64,000 bases of DNA from Pisaster brevispinus (Eukaryota; Echinodermata; Asteroidea; Forcipulatida; Asteriidae), in assembly GCA_023634235.1 (NCBI GenBank), contig JAMKCF010000013.1:1798001-1862000 (forward strand), given 5' to 3'. Below are positions 1-11,390 of the stretch, one piece after another. Positions within the stretch are counted from its first letter, which is position 1; each line of letters begins with the position of its first letter. Made by a program: the position numbers and the translations under genes. The notes under the pieces were generated by a model. The model had not been told where the DNA came from. It saw nothing but the letters and a program-made list of their open reading frames with translations, and ran no database searches.

Positions 1-469
1 TTCCCCCCACAAAGTGAATCATCCCATTTTGACAACGACCAAATAATTTATAATATTAGGTCGAGAGCAGGCCGTGACTTGTAAGACCAAAGACCCTGTG
101 GTCCTGCTCCAACACACCCCGTCGAGTCCTGAGCACGGACACGATATCGACTGACATGGCCTCGGAAATAACTGACAACTTCCGAGCAATACGTCTTTGG
201 ATTCATTCACTGCTTGACATGCTTCATAAGTTAATTTCAAGGTTACGGTGATTTGAACTTTCGCATCCAGGACTCGAATTTTTTGGGAAAATCCACACAC
301 AAGACCGCAGCTCAAAATGTACTGAACCGGCATTATTTTCACAAGACATAAATTTAAGTGAGAGAAAAAAATACCTTCACGGTTAAAAATTTGAACTGTT
401 TTAATGTAAACAAGCACCAATAGAAGATTTTTCTCATTAGGGTAAGTATTCTTCACTGAACAGAACGGC

Positions 470-740
470 GGTCAGGTTGGTGTAGTGGTATCTGCCTTGC
501 CTTTCACCTCTGGGACCCCGGTTCAAATCCCACCGGGGGCACTATGTGGATTGGGTTTTCAGTCCCTGCCTGATTGCGTGGGTTTTCCCTGGAATAATTC
601 TCTGGGGTTTTCCTCCTACATCTAAAACTGAAACTTCCTTCATTGTCTTCTCTCCATTGGGTTCTTGGCTAGTATAGTGATTTAGTTCGCTTTTCTGAGA
701 GTCCTTGGCTTCACAACCAGAATCAATAAATGAAATGAAA
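470..740 (+). mobile_element. tRNA-Glu-like SINE
   Basis: The head resembles a tRNA: an A box around 478-490 (GGTTGGTGTAGTGGTA) and a B box at about 520-530 (GGTTCAAATCC), with a TTTCAC anticodon-loop sequence like tRNA-Glu(TTC). The acceptor arms do not pair, so this is not a working tRNA gene. It is followed by a non-tRNA body (about 541-720) and an A-rich simple tail (about 725-750), the usual SINE layout. The right edge is approximate. Confidence 0.6.
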
Positions 741-2113
741 ATGAAAAGAACTGTAAGGGTTTTGTCAGACGGAAAGTCAAACAATTTGAACAAACACACA
801 AGATATCGCCGAACTTGTCCAGTCATGGGTTTACTGGCGCTGCTAAAATACTGGCCTCGGGCCTGTAGTTCAGTGCAAACTTTGAGCCCTGTCAAGGTGT
901 CGATTGATAGTTCTCAGACAATATTGCAGTATTTTTTCATGAAGCATTATTGCTTGGTTCTGTATCTCCATGACACAAATTGAAACTCACACAAGTCTTG
1001 TGTATTAAGTGAGGTGAAAGTCTTTCAAATAAAATAAAACATTACAAGATGGATGCAAGAAGAGGGAACACTAAACAAAATAATTTTGATTTCGTATGAC
1101 AGACTCGCGCACACATGTTTTCGTGTCTCACCGCTCGATTGACAAGACAATTTAAAGTAATTGCGAACAGATTTTTTTTTAAAGATATAAAGAGGTGCCG
1201 ACCTGCAGGGACAGTGTTGTGTAGTTTATGGCTTTTTGTTGGGGGGGGGGGGTAGATGACGACTGTAAATGTTATGACTCAAATCAAAAACTATGTGCGG
1301 GACACTTAAAAATTGTGCATCATGCAAGAGCCTACTTATCATGAAGCTGGAAAGTTCCCAAGATTAGTATTTGTATTCAGGAAATTGACCGGACCATTCC
1401 AGCCGTGGAATAGTGCACAAACAGCTTCCTCCTCCAAAAGTTCTTGCCGGTTCATGGCGCAATAGTCCATTGACTTCCTTCCTATGACGTTGTAATGTTA
1501 GTTTCGAAGAGACAGCAGGTCAATCCATTTTGGGAGTAACCGCCACGATTGTGACACAATTATTACCAGCGAGTACAAGTATATCCGTCTATCCTACCAC
1601 CAGTGTGGTTATGAGACTCATGGCTCATTATCATACTGCCACCATCTTGGTCATGTTCCGTGTATCCAATAACAGCAGTGAATGCTAATATTCATTGTAC
1701 AAAAAGGAACCAGGCTATTTATTTCTCCATCCAGTCTCAGTTTGGTTACATTGATTTGAATGAGAGAAAATCAAGCTGGCCACACCACGATAGATAATAT
1801 TTCATGTAGGCCCTACTCCACCCATATTCCCACCCCGAGCTACCTGTGTATGGCATGCCCCCCCCCCCAAACCGGACAGACTATTGTTATCTCATTGTGA
1901 GAACGCACAGCCTCGAATAATGCAAGATGTGCAATTACCGATCTTTACTTGTATTTCCCTCCTACACGATTGTGTGAAGCGAGAAGTTTTCATAAAAAGA
2001 AAATAGTACTGTCTTGTCGGGATCCATGCGCTGTAATCTAATCTCTCGGGGGCCAGCCTAACTGCTGCTCCGGCCACCTCGGTCTCAATATCCAATGCGT
2101 TGGAAGGCGTGCG

Positions 2114-2144
<31 letters not shown>

Positions 2145-3028
2145 GTGGTATGAGGTATTTTACTGGCAGGATTGCAAAAGTCTGGGGTTTGATGATTTTT
2201 TGTTGAGCATATGGAGAGGTTTAAAATGTCAACTTCTAGGCTGAACTTTTGCACTTTGAAGTATAAATAATGTATATAGATCCATCATAGTCACTGCACG
2301 ATGATGAGCAGAGTTTCAAACTGTGTAGCGCATGGGGAAAAATAATAGATTCACTTTCTTCCATGTGTAGGGGACATTTCGGATTCAAACAGCATGACCT
2401 CCCCAGTTTTCGGTGTGGGTGTGATCATATGATGTGATGACCACCCGGAAAACAACTGACATTATAGTCCGGTGGCTTAATGAAAAAATCGTGACGCCGT
2501 AAAGCACCAAACTTTGCACACTTGTTTTAGGGGTCCCATAGAACTTAGAAGCATATTAGAGGGGAGGGGGGGGGGGGGTGCCCGGTCTGTCATCTCCAGG
2601 TCAGTAAACTAAAGGGATAAACTTTTTCCACAGCTCTGCCTGAGTGTCTGAAATAGAAGCTGCATGGTCATTTGTTATAAGTTTTAATGATATGCGGAAG
2701 CGGCCCTCTATTGGTGAAAACTGATAGGCAGTATTATAATACCACATGAACTTTGACCCAGTCTGACCTTGACCTAGGTCACCCAAACCGGGCACCCCCT
2801 CTAGTTGGGACCTATAGAATAACTGTACAAAATTTGTCACGATTTTGCAAAAAAGTTGCCCTAAGCCACTGGACTATTACAGATAGGCCTAACGAGGGTG
2901 GAATTAAAGCCGTCTGTGCTGCAATTAACGTTTACAATACCCCTGCATTTCCATTGTATCCCGTTTTTATTTTAATGACTGAATACTACCAAAAGTACCA
3001 GTGTGTTAGTACGCCTAAGTTAAATAAG

Positions 3029-3159
3029 GGAAACATTTCCGTATCCAGCCACCACTTTTTCATTCGTTATGAAATAAAATAGTATCTAATTTACTCAAAT
3101 GAGATATTCCTTTGGGTAAAAATGAGTGAAAAAGTGGTGGCAGGATACGGAAATTTTCC
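3029..3159. mobile_element. Fold-back MITE with 8-bp target duplication
   Basis: The two ends are inverted copies of one another over about 40 bp: GGAAACATTTCCGTATCC at the left and the complement of GGAAAATTTCCGTATCC at the right, continuing through a shared GCCACCACTTTTTCA segment. The element is flanked on both sides by the same octamer, TAAATAAG (3,021-3,028 and 3,160-3,167). An 8-bp duplication is typical of hAT-type insertion. At 131 bp it has no coding capacity. Confidence 0.85.
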
Positions 3160-4616
3160 TAAATAAGTCGTACCCCTTTTGTGTAATTTTTTAACCCCGC
3201 CCCGTCTCATTTTTCTCTAGCGCCCTCGTGTGGCAATTGTGACAACTTTTTATCAGCATATCACCATGCGTTCAAGACTAGACTAGCGACGGCTCGTTAA
3301 ACCTGATTGTGATGGTTTAGTCAATTTTTCACCCAAATTTTAACAGATGTGACGAGAACTATCAGGTAGGTGCTACACCCTTCAATATACAAAAAGAGAT
3401 AACTTTGTGCCAGTAAGTTCAACATTGTGTAATGATTGGCGGGGTTATTGAAGTTTCACGCTCTGTCGTCAACAACAATGCCGCAATCAGGTCAATACAA
3501 TCACACGCACAATGCAAACAAAGAGGTTGTCAATCGAGAGTGACAGTACACAATAAATGGCGTGTGGAGTCCATTCTGTACTGTCTGTATGTAAACACAG
3601 TGTTGTTGAATAAATGTTGTTACATTGTTTTGTGGTATGAGTTATAAAAATAACTGATGAGTACATTGTAGTACTAGTAGTATACTATATGACATTTTTT
3701 TATTGATCTTTTAAGTTTAGAAACAATGGATGATTTTCTAGATATTTCTTGTAATGTTAATTGTAAATGTAAGGTTAAAAAGCATGGAAAAGTTACTAGT
3801 TAGTTAATTGTCAAATTTCTTGCATAGGCATATTTAGTATTTTTTGGGGTAAAATTTAGCCTTTAATAAAAAAGTGTTTTTATTGATTATTTCTAATATA
3901 AATGGTATAGATAAATAAATTAATGCTTCAAAATTTCCCAATACAACTTTACTTTTTAGTCTCAAAGAAATCCACAGTGAAGAGAACCTCCGCCGGACGC
4001 CAGTAAAACAAACACTTCAAATGCCATGTACACATAATTGTTCTATGGCAAGAGGACACTGTTTGCTTTGCCTACGTACCAAACAACAGCATTCTAATTA
4101 TTTTTATTAAAGTGTAATTAGTTAGGTTGCAGTGCAATACCTGCTCTGCTGCAGGTGATGTCTTTGGAAATCCAAACTTGCCTCTACAGATTTGTTCCTA
4201 GTTGGCTTACAGACTTGTGATTCCCAAGGATGTTTCCTGATTTCAGGATTTTTTCCTCAACTTCCTTGAGTCTTCAAAATTTTCCTGAAAAGAAGTCACC
4301 AAAGGGTGAAAGAGACCATATTGTGTCCAAACTTGTAGTTTTGTATTTCTTGTGATTCACAGAGTCTGTAATAACATCTTGGATGTTCTAGGCCTAGACT
4401 CTAGAATAAGGGGGAGCCTGCAAGCAATTTTCAGGAATTTTCACATTCGGCAAATCTCAGCCTTGTTGTTTACTTGTTAAATGTTAACACTTAATTTATT
4501 TTTCAGATTTTCAGACTGGTGAATGGGACAATCAAAAGAAGAAAACTAAGAGAAATAAGTGCTATCACAGATCATAAGAAACAAAATAATATGTTGAGTA
4601 TTTGGCCTTTGGTTTT

Positions 4617-4768
4617 AGCCAGGATTTGGTGAAAAGGGTGTCCAAATATGCTGGCCATTTAAAAGCTGGGTGTCCAAATTGTTCACTTACAATACATTTA
4701 CATGGGAGATTAATTTAAATGACAGATAAAACAAGGTGTCCAAAAGACACCCAGACACCTCTCTGGCT
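4617..4768 (-). repeat. Dispersed 152-bp repeat, copy 1
   Basis: On the complementary strand this sequence aligns along its length with 52,668-52,823: both begin AGCCAGAG, contain GGTGTCTGGGTGTCTTTTGG and several TTTGGACACCC motifs, and end ATCCTGGCT. The ends form a short inverted repeat (AGCCAG/CTGGCT), so a small non-autonomous DNA element is likely. I do not recognise the family. Confidence 0.65.
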
Positions 4769-5077
4769 AACACTTATGGTATGATTTGGCCCCTCCGTCA
4801 ACTTCTGTTTTGTCATTCAACGCGAGCATTTTAAAACTGGCTCAAAAGGTCTGGACCAGAGCAGTAATTAATCACAGTTGGTTTGCACAAAATCTCACAG
4901 CATGTTTTAACTAAGATCACTAACAGTTGTCCCTAGCTACCTGCCTCGGTATATAGAGAGATGCAAGAGGGATTAATTCTTAATTAATTCTCACATAGCC
5001 CCCAGTCTCGGATGTTCATTGTTTACATTCTGCCATTTCATTACTTCTGTCTCTGGTGGTGTTTTGTTGAAGCAGCG

Positions 5078-5307
5078 ATGACTGCCAATATAGATAGCTT
5101 GACCGCACAGATGGCTGCGAAGATAGCTAAAGAGTCGCATGTCGGCATGGGGTGCTCCAGCCTCTTCAATATTGCAAGGCAACCTCACAACACCGGCTCC
5201 AAAAGCTATGTCTCCCTCGGGGTGGCACCTGTCCATGATGACGACGACTTCGCACCCCAACAAAAAGTGGAATATGAAAACTCGTATAGAATGGAGCCAG
5301 CTACTAG
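5078..5307 (+). CDS. Tctex1-domain gene, exon 1
   Basis: Runs from ATG at 5,078 to a GTGAGT donor at 5,308. It ends two bases into an Arg codon (AG|A) completed by exon 2. It encodes the variable N-terminus and the YENSYRMEP entry motif. Confidence 0.8.
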
Positions 5308-7219
5308 GTGAGTAGTGATAGATAAAAAATATCTGAGATTCCACCCTGCCAATGCCATTTGATGACAACGTTGTGCCCATCACTCTAGGTCTGCTTCCAA
5401 CTGGCACACCCAAGTGATTTAAATGCATCTTGGTTTCCTCCTAGCTGGTGCGGGGGGGGGGGGGGGGGGGATCCTCCTCGCATGTTAACTGTTAGCGCTA
5501 AGCTTGAGGGTGGTTTGTGCAGTCTCATCCTCCGTAGACTGTCTGACACAGCCGAAGAGAGAGTGGTATCTCTATGAAATGGTCACACTGATGTCCGTGA
5601 TGCTGGTCGACTCCAAAATGATTGTGTTGTTGATAAAATTTGGACCACCAGTCACACAGAATGCGACGTTGACGCCTCAGGATGAAGGGCTGGGAGCCTC
5701 GCGTAAAGAATGTCCAGTAAAACACACGGTGTGGGTGTTACAGAAATTTTGTTTGCAAAATTAAACTGATAAATGGGCGTCTTATGATATGATTGGTGCA
5801 TTCTGTTGCTCGGTTTATATTTTTGAAACCTTGATGAATGTAATTTGTTATTATTAAGTAGAAGTACTTTTTTCTTTGCACAGATTTGTTCCAGAGATAG
5901 TGAAACCAATCTTAACTGAAACCTTGGAGAAGGAATTGGGGAATATGGCGTATGAGCCCATCTTATGCAGTATGCAATGTAAAAGCATAGCTCAGGAAAT
6001 CAAACTTAGGGTCAAGGCATTGAACTTTGCGAGATTCAAGGTCAGTAATTCTACATTGTCAGCAAAATAATAGTGGGGTACCATTGATAAAAAATAATGT
6101 AACAACATGTCATTTTGTGTGGTAACCCGTTTCTGCTTACGTTTCTGCTTAGTAAAGTTTACTCTACTAAGCAAGTTTTTGGCTGTATTTGGATCGGGGT
6201 ATAGATCATGAAGTGAATAGAAAAAAATGTTCTGATAAAACTTACCCACCCAATTAATTTGCCTAAAGTGGATTTTTTTTCTTCACAGGACTCAGAATTA
6301 GTAATGGGTATACAATGCTGCTTAACACATCGGTGTGTTGGTGACAAAAATAATAAAAATATATATATTTTTTTATCCATGATGCAAATTTAACATCTAT
6401 TCAAATTGTTGCGGTACCGGCTGCTTAAACATAGGATTCAAACTGCCTCGAGCTACCTGGCAAGCTCGTTGGTCTAGTGGTTCTCTAGAATGGCAGAGGT
6501 TGTGGGTTCAAACCCCACCTGAGTATTATGCCTTTGGAGTTTTTTTCTGGAGTGTACAGTGTTAAACAGGCATCATGGGGTATGGGGTAAAAATACAAAA
6601 ATAAAACTTACCCAGTATTTGATGAAAGGGAACGTATACATGTATATCATTGTTATTTGGAAGAGTAAATAAATTCCAATCCTCTAGTTTACATTAAACA
6701 CCATACAACTAATCTGTGAAAATGTTATGAGATTTGGTGATTATAGCAAATGTGTTATGTGTTGTTAAGGGTTTTGTGCTTGATTATAAAGGGCTTATTT
6801 CGATAACGGTAATCAGTATAAGCAATGATGATAATGTTGGATGACATTTTCTCTACTTTAAAAAAAATTGTAATGGAAGATCTCTATTGAATATTGAACA
6901 ATAATTGTCTGGAATTTATAATCAGTGAGCTTTCAAAATTATCAGTCCTTTACTTTGACTTTAAAAAGATTTGTCAGTTTGAAATTTCTTACAGAACTTT
7001 TCCCAAACCCTTTATTGCCTCAAAATAAAATAAGGAAATACTTGTTATTACTCGACTCAGATTGTGTGCCTCGTAAACATCGGTGAAAAGAGAGACCAAG
7101 ATGTTAGGCTCGGCAGTCGATGCCTGTGGGACTCCAGCAGAGACAACTTTGCCTGTGCATCATATGAGAGCCCTCACATCTACGCCACGGCCACCGTTTA
7201 TGCCATTTATCATGAGTAA
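5078..7219 (+). CDS. Tctex1-domain dynein light chain (three exons)
   Basis: Joined exons 5,078-5,307, 5,884-6,040 and 7,061-7,219 encode 181 residues with no internal stop. The N-terminal ~70 residues are low in similarity and include an acidic run (DDDD). The Tctex1 domain follows: a YENSYRMEP entry motif like the ENTY..P motif of the family, an alpha-helical part with YEPILCS and EIKLRVKALNFARFK, then a beta part with IGEKRDQDVRLGSRCLWD and a C-terminal TVYAIYHE. The SRCLWD core and the final VYA.Y.E are hallmarks of Tctex-type light chains, and total length matches Tctex1-domain proteins (about 180-200 aa). Such proteins bind dynein intermediate chains in cytoplasmic, axonemal or intraflagellar dyneins. 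I chose Met at 5,078 (purine at -3); an in-frame ATG at 5,012 would add a hydrophobic stretch unlike the family. Which paralogue (DYNLT2-, DYNLT2B- or DYNLT5-like) is unresolved. Confidence 0.88.
5884..6040 (+). CDS. Tctex1-domain gene, exon 2
   Basis: Acceptor TTTGCACAG at 5,875-5,883; donor GTCAGT at 6,041. One base completes the Arg codon, then 52 codons give the two-helix part of the domain (RFVPEIVKPILTETLEKEL onward). Ends in phase 0 after FARFK. Confidence 0.88.
6041..7060 (+). other. Intron of Tctex1-domain gene with tRNA-like SINE
   Basis: 1,020-bp intron between exons 2 and 3. Apart from the SINE-like sequence at about 6,462-6,605 I see only AT-rich DNA. Confidence 0.7.
6462..6605 (+). 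mobile_element. tRNA-derived SINE fragment
   Basis: A tRNA-like A box (GCTCGTTGGTCTAGTGG, about 6,473-6,489) and a B box (GGGTTCAAACCCC, about 6,509-6,521) lie at SINE spacing. They are followed by a TTTGGAGTTTTTTTCTGGAG body and an A-rich tail near 6,590-6,605. It is in the intron of the Tctex1-domain gene. The arms are too degenerate for a working tRNA. Confidence 0.5.
7061..7219 (+). CDS. Tctex1-domain gene, last exon
   Basis: Acceptor CTCGACTCAG ends at 7,060. The frame reads IVCLVNIGEKRDQDVRLGS, then RCLWD, and ends VYAIYHE followed by TAA at 7,217-7,219. This is the conserved beta-strand half of the Tctex1 domain. A different frame of the same DNA is open for 71 codons (7,083-7,298) but has no family similarity. 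Confidence 0.9.
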   Translation: MVCLVNIGEKRDQDVRLGSRCLWDSSRDNFACASYESPHIYATATVYAIYHE

Positions 7220-7250
7220 TACTCATAGAAATTCTTCCAGAGATGTACTA

Positions 7251-7394
7251 GGCCGAGTTCCAATTGGTGGCTACAGCTACAGCTATGGCTACGACTAGAT
7301 TTCCGGTTATCATGCATTGAAGTATAGGGCATCCTTAGAAACACCCTTAGCAACAGTCGTAGCCGCAGCTGTAGCCGCCACTTTGGATACGGCC
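7251..7394. mobile_element. Fold-back MITE of the GGCCGTGTCCGAA family
   Basis: The left end (GGCCGAGTTCCAATTGGTGG, then CTACAGCTAC) and the complement of the right end (GGCCGTATCCAAAGTGGCGG, then CTACAGCTGC) form a long imperfect inverted repeat of about 50 bp. The element begins 32 bp after the stop codon of the Tctex1-domain gene, so it probably forms a stem-loop in the 3' UTR. Related copies are at 32,435-32,563 and 37,846-37,974. Confidence 0.65.
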
Positions 7395-8214
7395 TCAGGT
7401 AGCTTGATACCATTATGTTGTGCTTATTTCATGATAAAGACACCATCTCTTTGCTTTCACTAAACAATTCAATCCATCTTAAGCTTTGACCTACTGTTGA
7501 GGCTGAAGCTCACAAAGTGTGCACAACAACCATCTTTAATTGCATTGAATTTTGAAAAAGAAATCAATGTTTTGCTGCTTGGTCTAAAGCAGGTAGGTCA
7601 AAGGTCAAAATCTAAAGCACTGAATTGTTCAGCAAAAGCCCAACCCGAAAATGTTCAATACGACTTGTCATTGACAAGTTTTTCTGAAACTTGTATTCAC
7701 AATGAAATGATAGGAAATTGTTTCATTCTAATGAGTTGGTTTGACGAAAGTATGTTTCTTTAGCAAATATCCTCAAAACCTTCAGTTCAAACTGGTTGGA
7801 TTTTAGTGCAATCTATACAAAACAGTACATTTTTTGGTGCAAATAGACTCTACATAAGAAAAGGAACTACTTAAAGGTGAAAGCACAAAGGTAGTTGCCA
7901 ATTTTGTAAAACCTTTTCTTATGATATTTATATTCAGGCCTGATGCTTCACTCAGTGTTCCGTGGTGAAGGATGCCTCTATGATAAAAAAATGTAATTCC
8001 CATTGGGGTAATTCAAGGAGCACCTCGGCAATGACTTGGGGCATAAAGGCAATTACCTGTGTTGCTTTTGTGAACTATCAGGCCTGTTTATTAGTATTTT
8101 TTATTTAGTTTGGGAACACTCCTTGGATGTTTTCCTGGAGAAAATTCAAAGAAATCATCATTATACCACATTATAGGGCCATTCCTTCAATTTGAGGAAT
8201 TGGTTGTCTTCTTA

Positions 8215-8265
8215 TTTTATTTTCTAAGCATAGTTTCTATTAGACACTGTGCTTAGAAAATAAAA
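8215..8265. other. Perfect 16-bp stem-loop
   Basis: TTTTATTTTCTAAGCA (8,215-8,230) is exactly complementary to TGCTTAGAAAATAAAA (8,250-8,265), with a 19-base loop. The right arm contains an AATAAA hexamer on the + strand, about 1 kb beyond the Tctex1-domain stop codon. It could be the relic of a small inverted-repeat element or sit near a polyadenylation site. Confidence 0.6.
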
Positions 8266-8754
8266 ATGGAGACAGCAAAGAGATTTACTTTACAGGGTAA
8301 TAAGTTGTATTCTTATTCTTAACAGAGGGTTCATTCTATATAGCTGCTAAGTAGAGAAAGATGGCTAAAGATTTAAAAGTGCTGTTAAGCCCCAAAAGGC
8401 TACAATCTAAAAGTGAACTGTAATGCATATTGTGTATGTCTGGTTTCCTTTTTCTCTAAATTTCTGTGTCAGTTTTCTTTCTGCTTAGCAGCTCTTTTGA
8501 ATCAGAATCCTGGACATTATTTGTGCAGTATAAAGGTACAAACTTTGGTATTGAATTTTCCTTCTGTTAGTATTCGTTGGAGTTGGAAGTGCATTATCTG
8601 TTTTGTTTTGAAAAGTTTTGCTGGTGAATTTTCACCACCGTTATAGTATTAAGACATCGGTAAAGAGGTTACAGTACTGTAGACATGATACAATGTTCTG
8701 ATTACGTACTACTGTTGTTTTGGGGGACCATGATTTGATGCTCCACCCCCCCCC

Positions 8755-9010
8755 CCTCAAGGTGGACAGTGTTTGACGCTCTCAGCTCCCAGGGGAGCAT
8801 ACAGCCTGTGCTGCAAGTTATGTAGCGCACCAAGCTAAATCAATCACAAGAACCATCTCTGCCTTCACAGGTACCAACTTACCCGTGGGTGAAGAGAAGC
8901 AATTATAGTAAGGTGTCTGGCTCAAGCACGCACGTGATTCGAACCCACCTACTGATTACTTAGCCACCGAAACTTGAGTTCGATGCAATGAACCACTTGG
9001 CCACCATATA
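8755..9010 (-). mobile_element. tRNA-derived SINE, minus strand
   Basis: Read on the minus strand from about 9,010, the sequence starts with a tRNA-Leu/Ser-like head: A box TGGCCAAGTGGTTC (about 9,003-8,990) and B box GGGTTCGAATC (about 8,947-8,937). It is followed by a unique body containing AGGCAGAGATGGTTCTTGTG and GATTTAGCTTGGTGCGC. The acceptor stem is absent. Ends are approximate. Confidence 0.5.
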
Positions 9011-9965
9011 TCTCAGTATACCAATATTTAGGAGTTACTTACAATAAATTGTTTCTATTGTATTTCTTCTTGTTACTGCATGTGTTCATTTTAATGTAAC
9101 CAAATCATAACGCCTTGCCATGTTAATGTCACATTTAAGTATCCTACCAAGTTTTTAGATCAAATATATTCATAAAGAACAAGTTAAAGGTTGCCCTTCA
9201 AGCGTTGCCACTTCAGCAGTTTTACTGTTTGCAATAACCACAAAACATCTCAAAATATTATAGTGCATTATTTTTAATTATAGTACAAGTTTGTCCAAAC
9301 ACAGTTCAAAGCTGAATATCAATTTAGAGTAGAAACACTTATACACAGATCTGCAATTGTACATTTATAACTTGCAATATATCAGCTTCATTTTAAAATA
9401 ATTGTTTATTGATGAATTTGTAATCTTCATACTCAGTTATTGTATCACAATTATATCTTATTAATTGTAATTCTACCAGCAGTATAGTTATTTTGTTCAA
9501 TGTGAGGCTGAAATTGTTCCATGTTGGAGATTGGTAGTTCTTTTTGTTTTGTTTATAAGACAACAATTTCTCACCCCTCTAAATATGCTCAATACTTTGT
9601 ACAGGACATTTAACCACAAGGTTCAATTGCTGCTTTCAATAAGCCTTAAATTTTGTTCACATGTTGTATTTTGATAAAATTGTTACGAACATTTAACAAA
9701 GTTTTTACTGTTACATATATATGAACAATTAAATACCGTCCTGTATTTATTTATTCTTTAAATACTTGTATTAACTTGTTTCATTTATGCAAAATGTGTT
9801 ATGGTCTGGGGTATGCACCTAAATTGCATACCATTTTATTTTTTTATAGTTAAGGCTTGGGACAAGACCAGTAACTTTAACCAATTTTTCAGGGCAATTT
9901 CTGAAAGATTGATATTAAACTTCCCGAGTCCTCCAAAACCCTTTGAATGCTAGACTTCTCAGAGT

Positions 9966-10034
9966 CCCCCCTTCCCCCTCCCCCTCCCCCCTCCCCTCCC
10001 CCTCCCCTCCCCCCTCCCCCCTCCCCCTCCCCCG
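9966..10034. repeat. C-rich minisatellite (CCCCTCC-like)
   Basis: About 70 bases of almost uninterrupted C with single T spacers, as variants of CCCCCTCCC. The minus strand therefore carries many short runs of G and could fold into G-quadruplexes. Confidence 0.85.
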
Positions 10035-10984
10035 CTACTTTCTAGTACTGTGGGTCCTTGTGGAGACAGGGTTGGTCTCACCAAAATGCCCTGGAAATGG
10101 GATGGCATTATAGGTTCATACTGGAGTTTTTAGTTTTGGTCTTGCATAATAAAAGAAGTTTTTACTGAGGTTAATCTTGAGGGCGGGGTAGGGGATGGGG
10201 AGGGGCGGCTGTTGTTTTCTCTTTTGTTTTATTAAATAAAAGAAAGACTCATAACTCAATAGAAGGAAAATACTCTTCTTGCTTTTTATTTGAACATATA
10301 AGGACAAAGAAATATAATTTTTAATTGTATAGGCCTACTTCGTTCCACCGTTGTTCTTTATGGATGTATAAATATAATTTAAAAATTATAAAATTGACTG
10401 AGAGGAACTACCGGGACAATTTACAAACCTGATTATTTAAAAAAAAGCTTCATGATAAACACAAGTTACATTTGCTACAAAATAGTATTTCTATTTACTT
10501 AAAAAAAACCCCACTAATCCCTGAATTAAAAATATCTAGTATTACAAAAGCACAATATTATGGTGCAATACTGAATGCAGAGGGCGCTGTGCACCGATAG
10601 CAGTTGGTGCGCACGAGCATGTGTGCACGCACGCGCGCTCGCAAATTCATCCATTTTTCTTCTGTGTCGTCTGCATGCTTATAATGTCGTGTGGAGTCTG
10701 CAATGAGCATGTTTTTCATCACAAAACACCAGTAAGTACTGTTCTCTGAAGAATTTATGTGTTTTTGTACTTGAGAGTAATTCATAGTTCATTTTGGGTG
10801 CATATCTGTGTTAAATTAATGAAAAGTGTGATATTTTTTGGGGAAGCAAATTTTATCATGTCTCTGTCACTGTCGGCAGAATATAGGAACTTATAAACCT
10901 CTACTTCAAAATTTCAGAAAGATTCTGAAATATGGCGTCAGTGAGGGTTTTTGTTTCCCTTTGAAAGCGGCATAAAATCAACTT

Positions 10985-11390
10985 AAAACTTGGGCATTAA
11001 AATTTGAAAAACTACAAGGGGTAATAGAGTCTAGCTTTTTAGTCAAATTTAGGTCCAAATTTGAAAAAATGACTAGGGGTTAGTCCAGCATTTTTATCAA
11101 TTTTGGGTCTAAAATTGAAAAAATCACAAAGGGTTAGTCTTCCATTTTTCTGAATTTTGGGTCCAATATTGAAAAAAGTCACAAGGGGTAAGCCCAGCCT
11201 TTTTATAAATTTTTGGTCCAAAATTGATAACATCACAAAGGGTAGGTCCAAAATTAAGGGTTAGGGCTAGGGTTAAGATTTTGGTTGGGGTTGGAGTATG
11301 GGTGAGGGTTAGGGTTAAGGCTAAGGTTAGGGTTAGGGTTAGGGTTATGAAATTTAGGCCTAAAATTGAAATAAAATCTCCAGGGGCAAG
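10985..11390 (-). repeat. Inverted left end of the satellite
   Basis: In this segment monomers and telomere-like block run the opposite way from the rest of the array: the + strand shows AGGGGTTAGTCCAGCATTTT monomers and a TTAGGG-type block at about 11,257-11,346. From about 11,390 on, all blocks show CCCTAA on the + strand. The two blocks at 11,257-11,300 and 11,393-11,436 are inverted copies about 90 bp apart. Confidence 0.85.

Larger units (their letters stand above)
1..5000. other. Left intergenic region, no gene recognised
   Basis: I see no exon with family similarity here; the longer open frames are short and have no recognisable domain. The stretch holds a tRNA-derived SINE (about 470-740), poly-G tracts (about 1,241-1,252, 2,129-2,145, 2,561-2,578), a fold-back element (3,029-3,159) and a dispersed 152-bp repeat (4,617-4,768), listed separately. 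The sequence just before 5,078 is the likely 5' UTR or promoter area of the Tctex1-domain gene, but I could not pick out a TATA box or initiator with confidence. Confidence 0.5.
7395..10984. other. Intergenic region, no gene recognised
   Basis: AT-rich DNA downstream of the Tctex1-domain gene. It holds a perfect stem-loop (8,215-8,265), a SINE-like element on the minus strand (about 8,755-9,010) and a C-rich minisatellite (about 9,966-10,034). The open frames here show no recognisable domain. Confidence 0.5.

Noticed and set aside
470..540. Functional tRNA-Glu gene
   Set aside because: Acceptor-stem halves do not pair and the sequence runs into a SINE body.
5012..5077. Upstream ATG of the Tctex1-domain gene
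   Set aside because: It would add a 22-residue hydrophobic, Trp/Cys/Phe-rich stretch not found in these cytosolic light chains; more likely 5' UTR.
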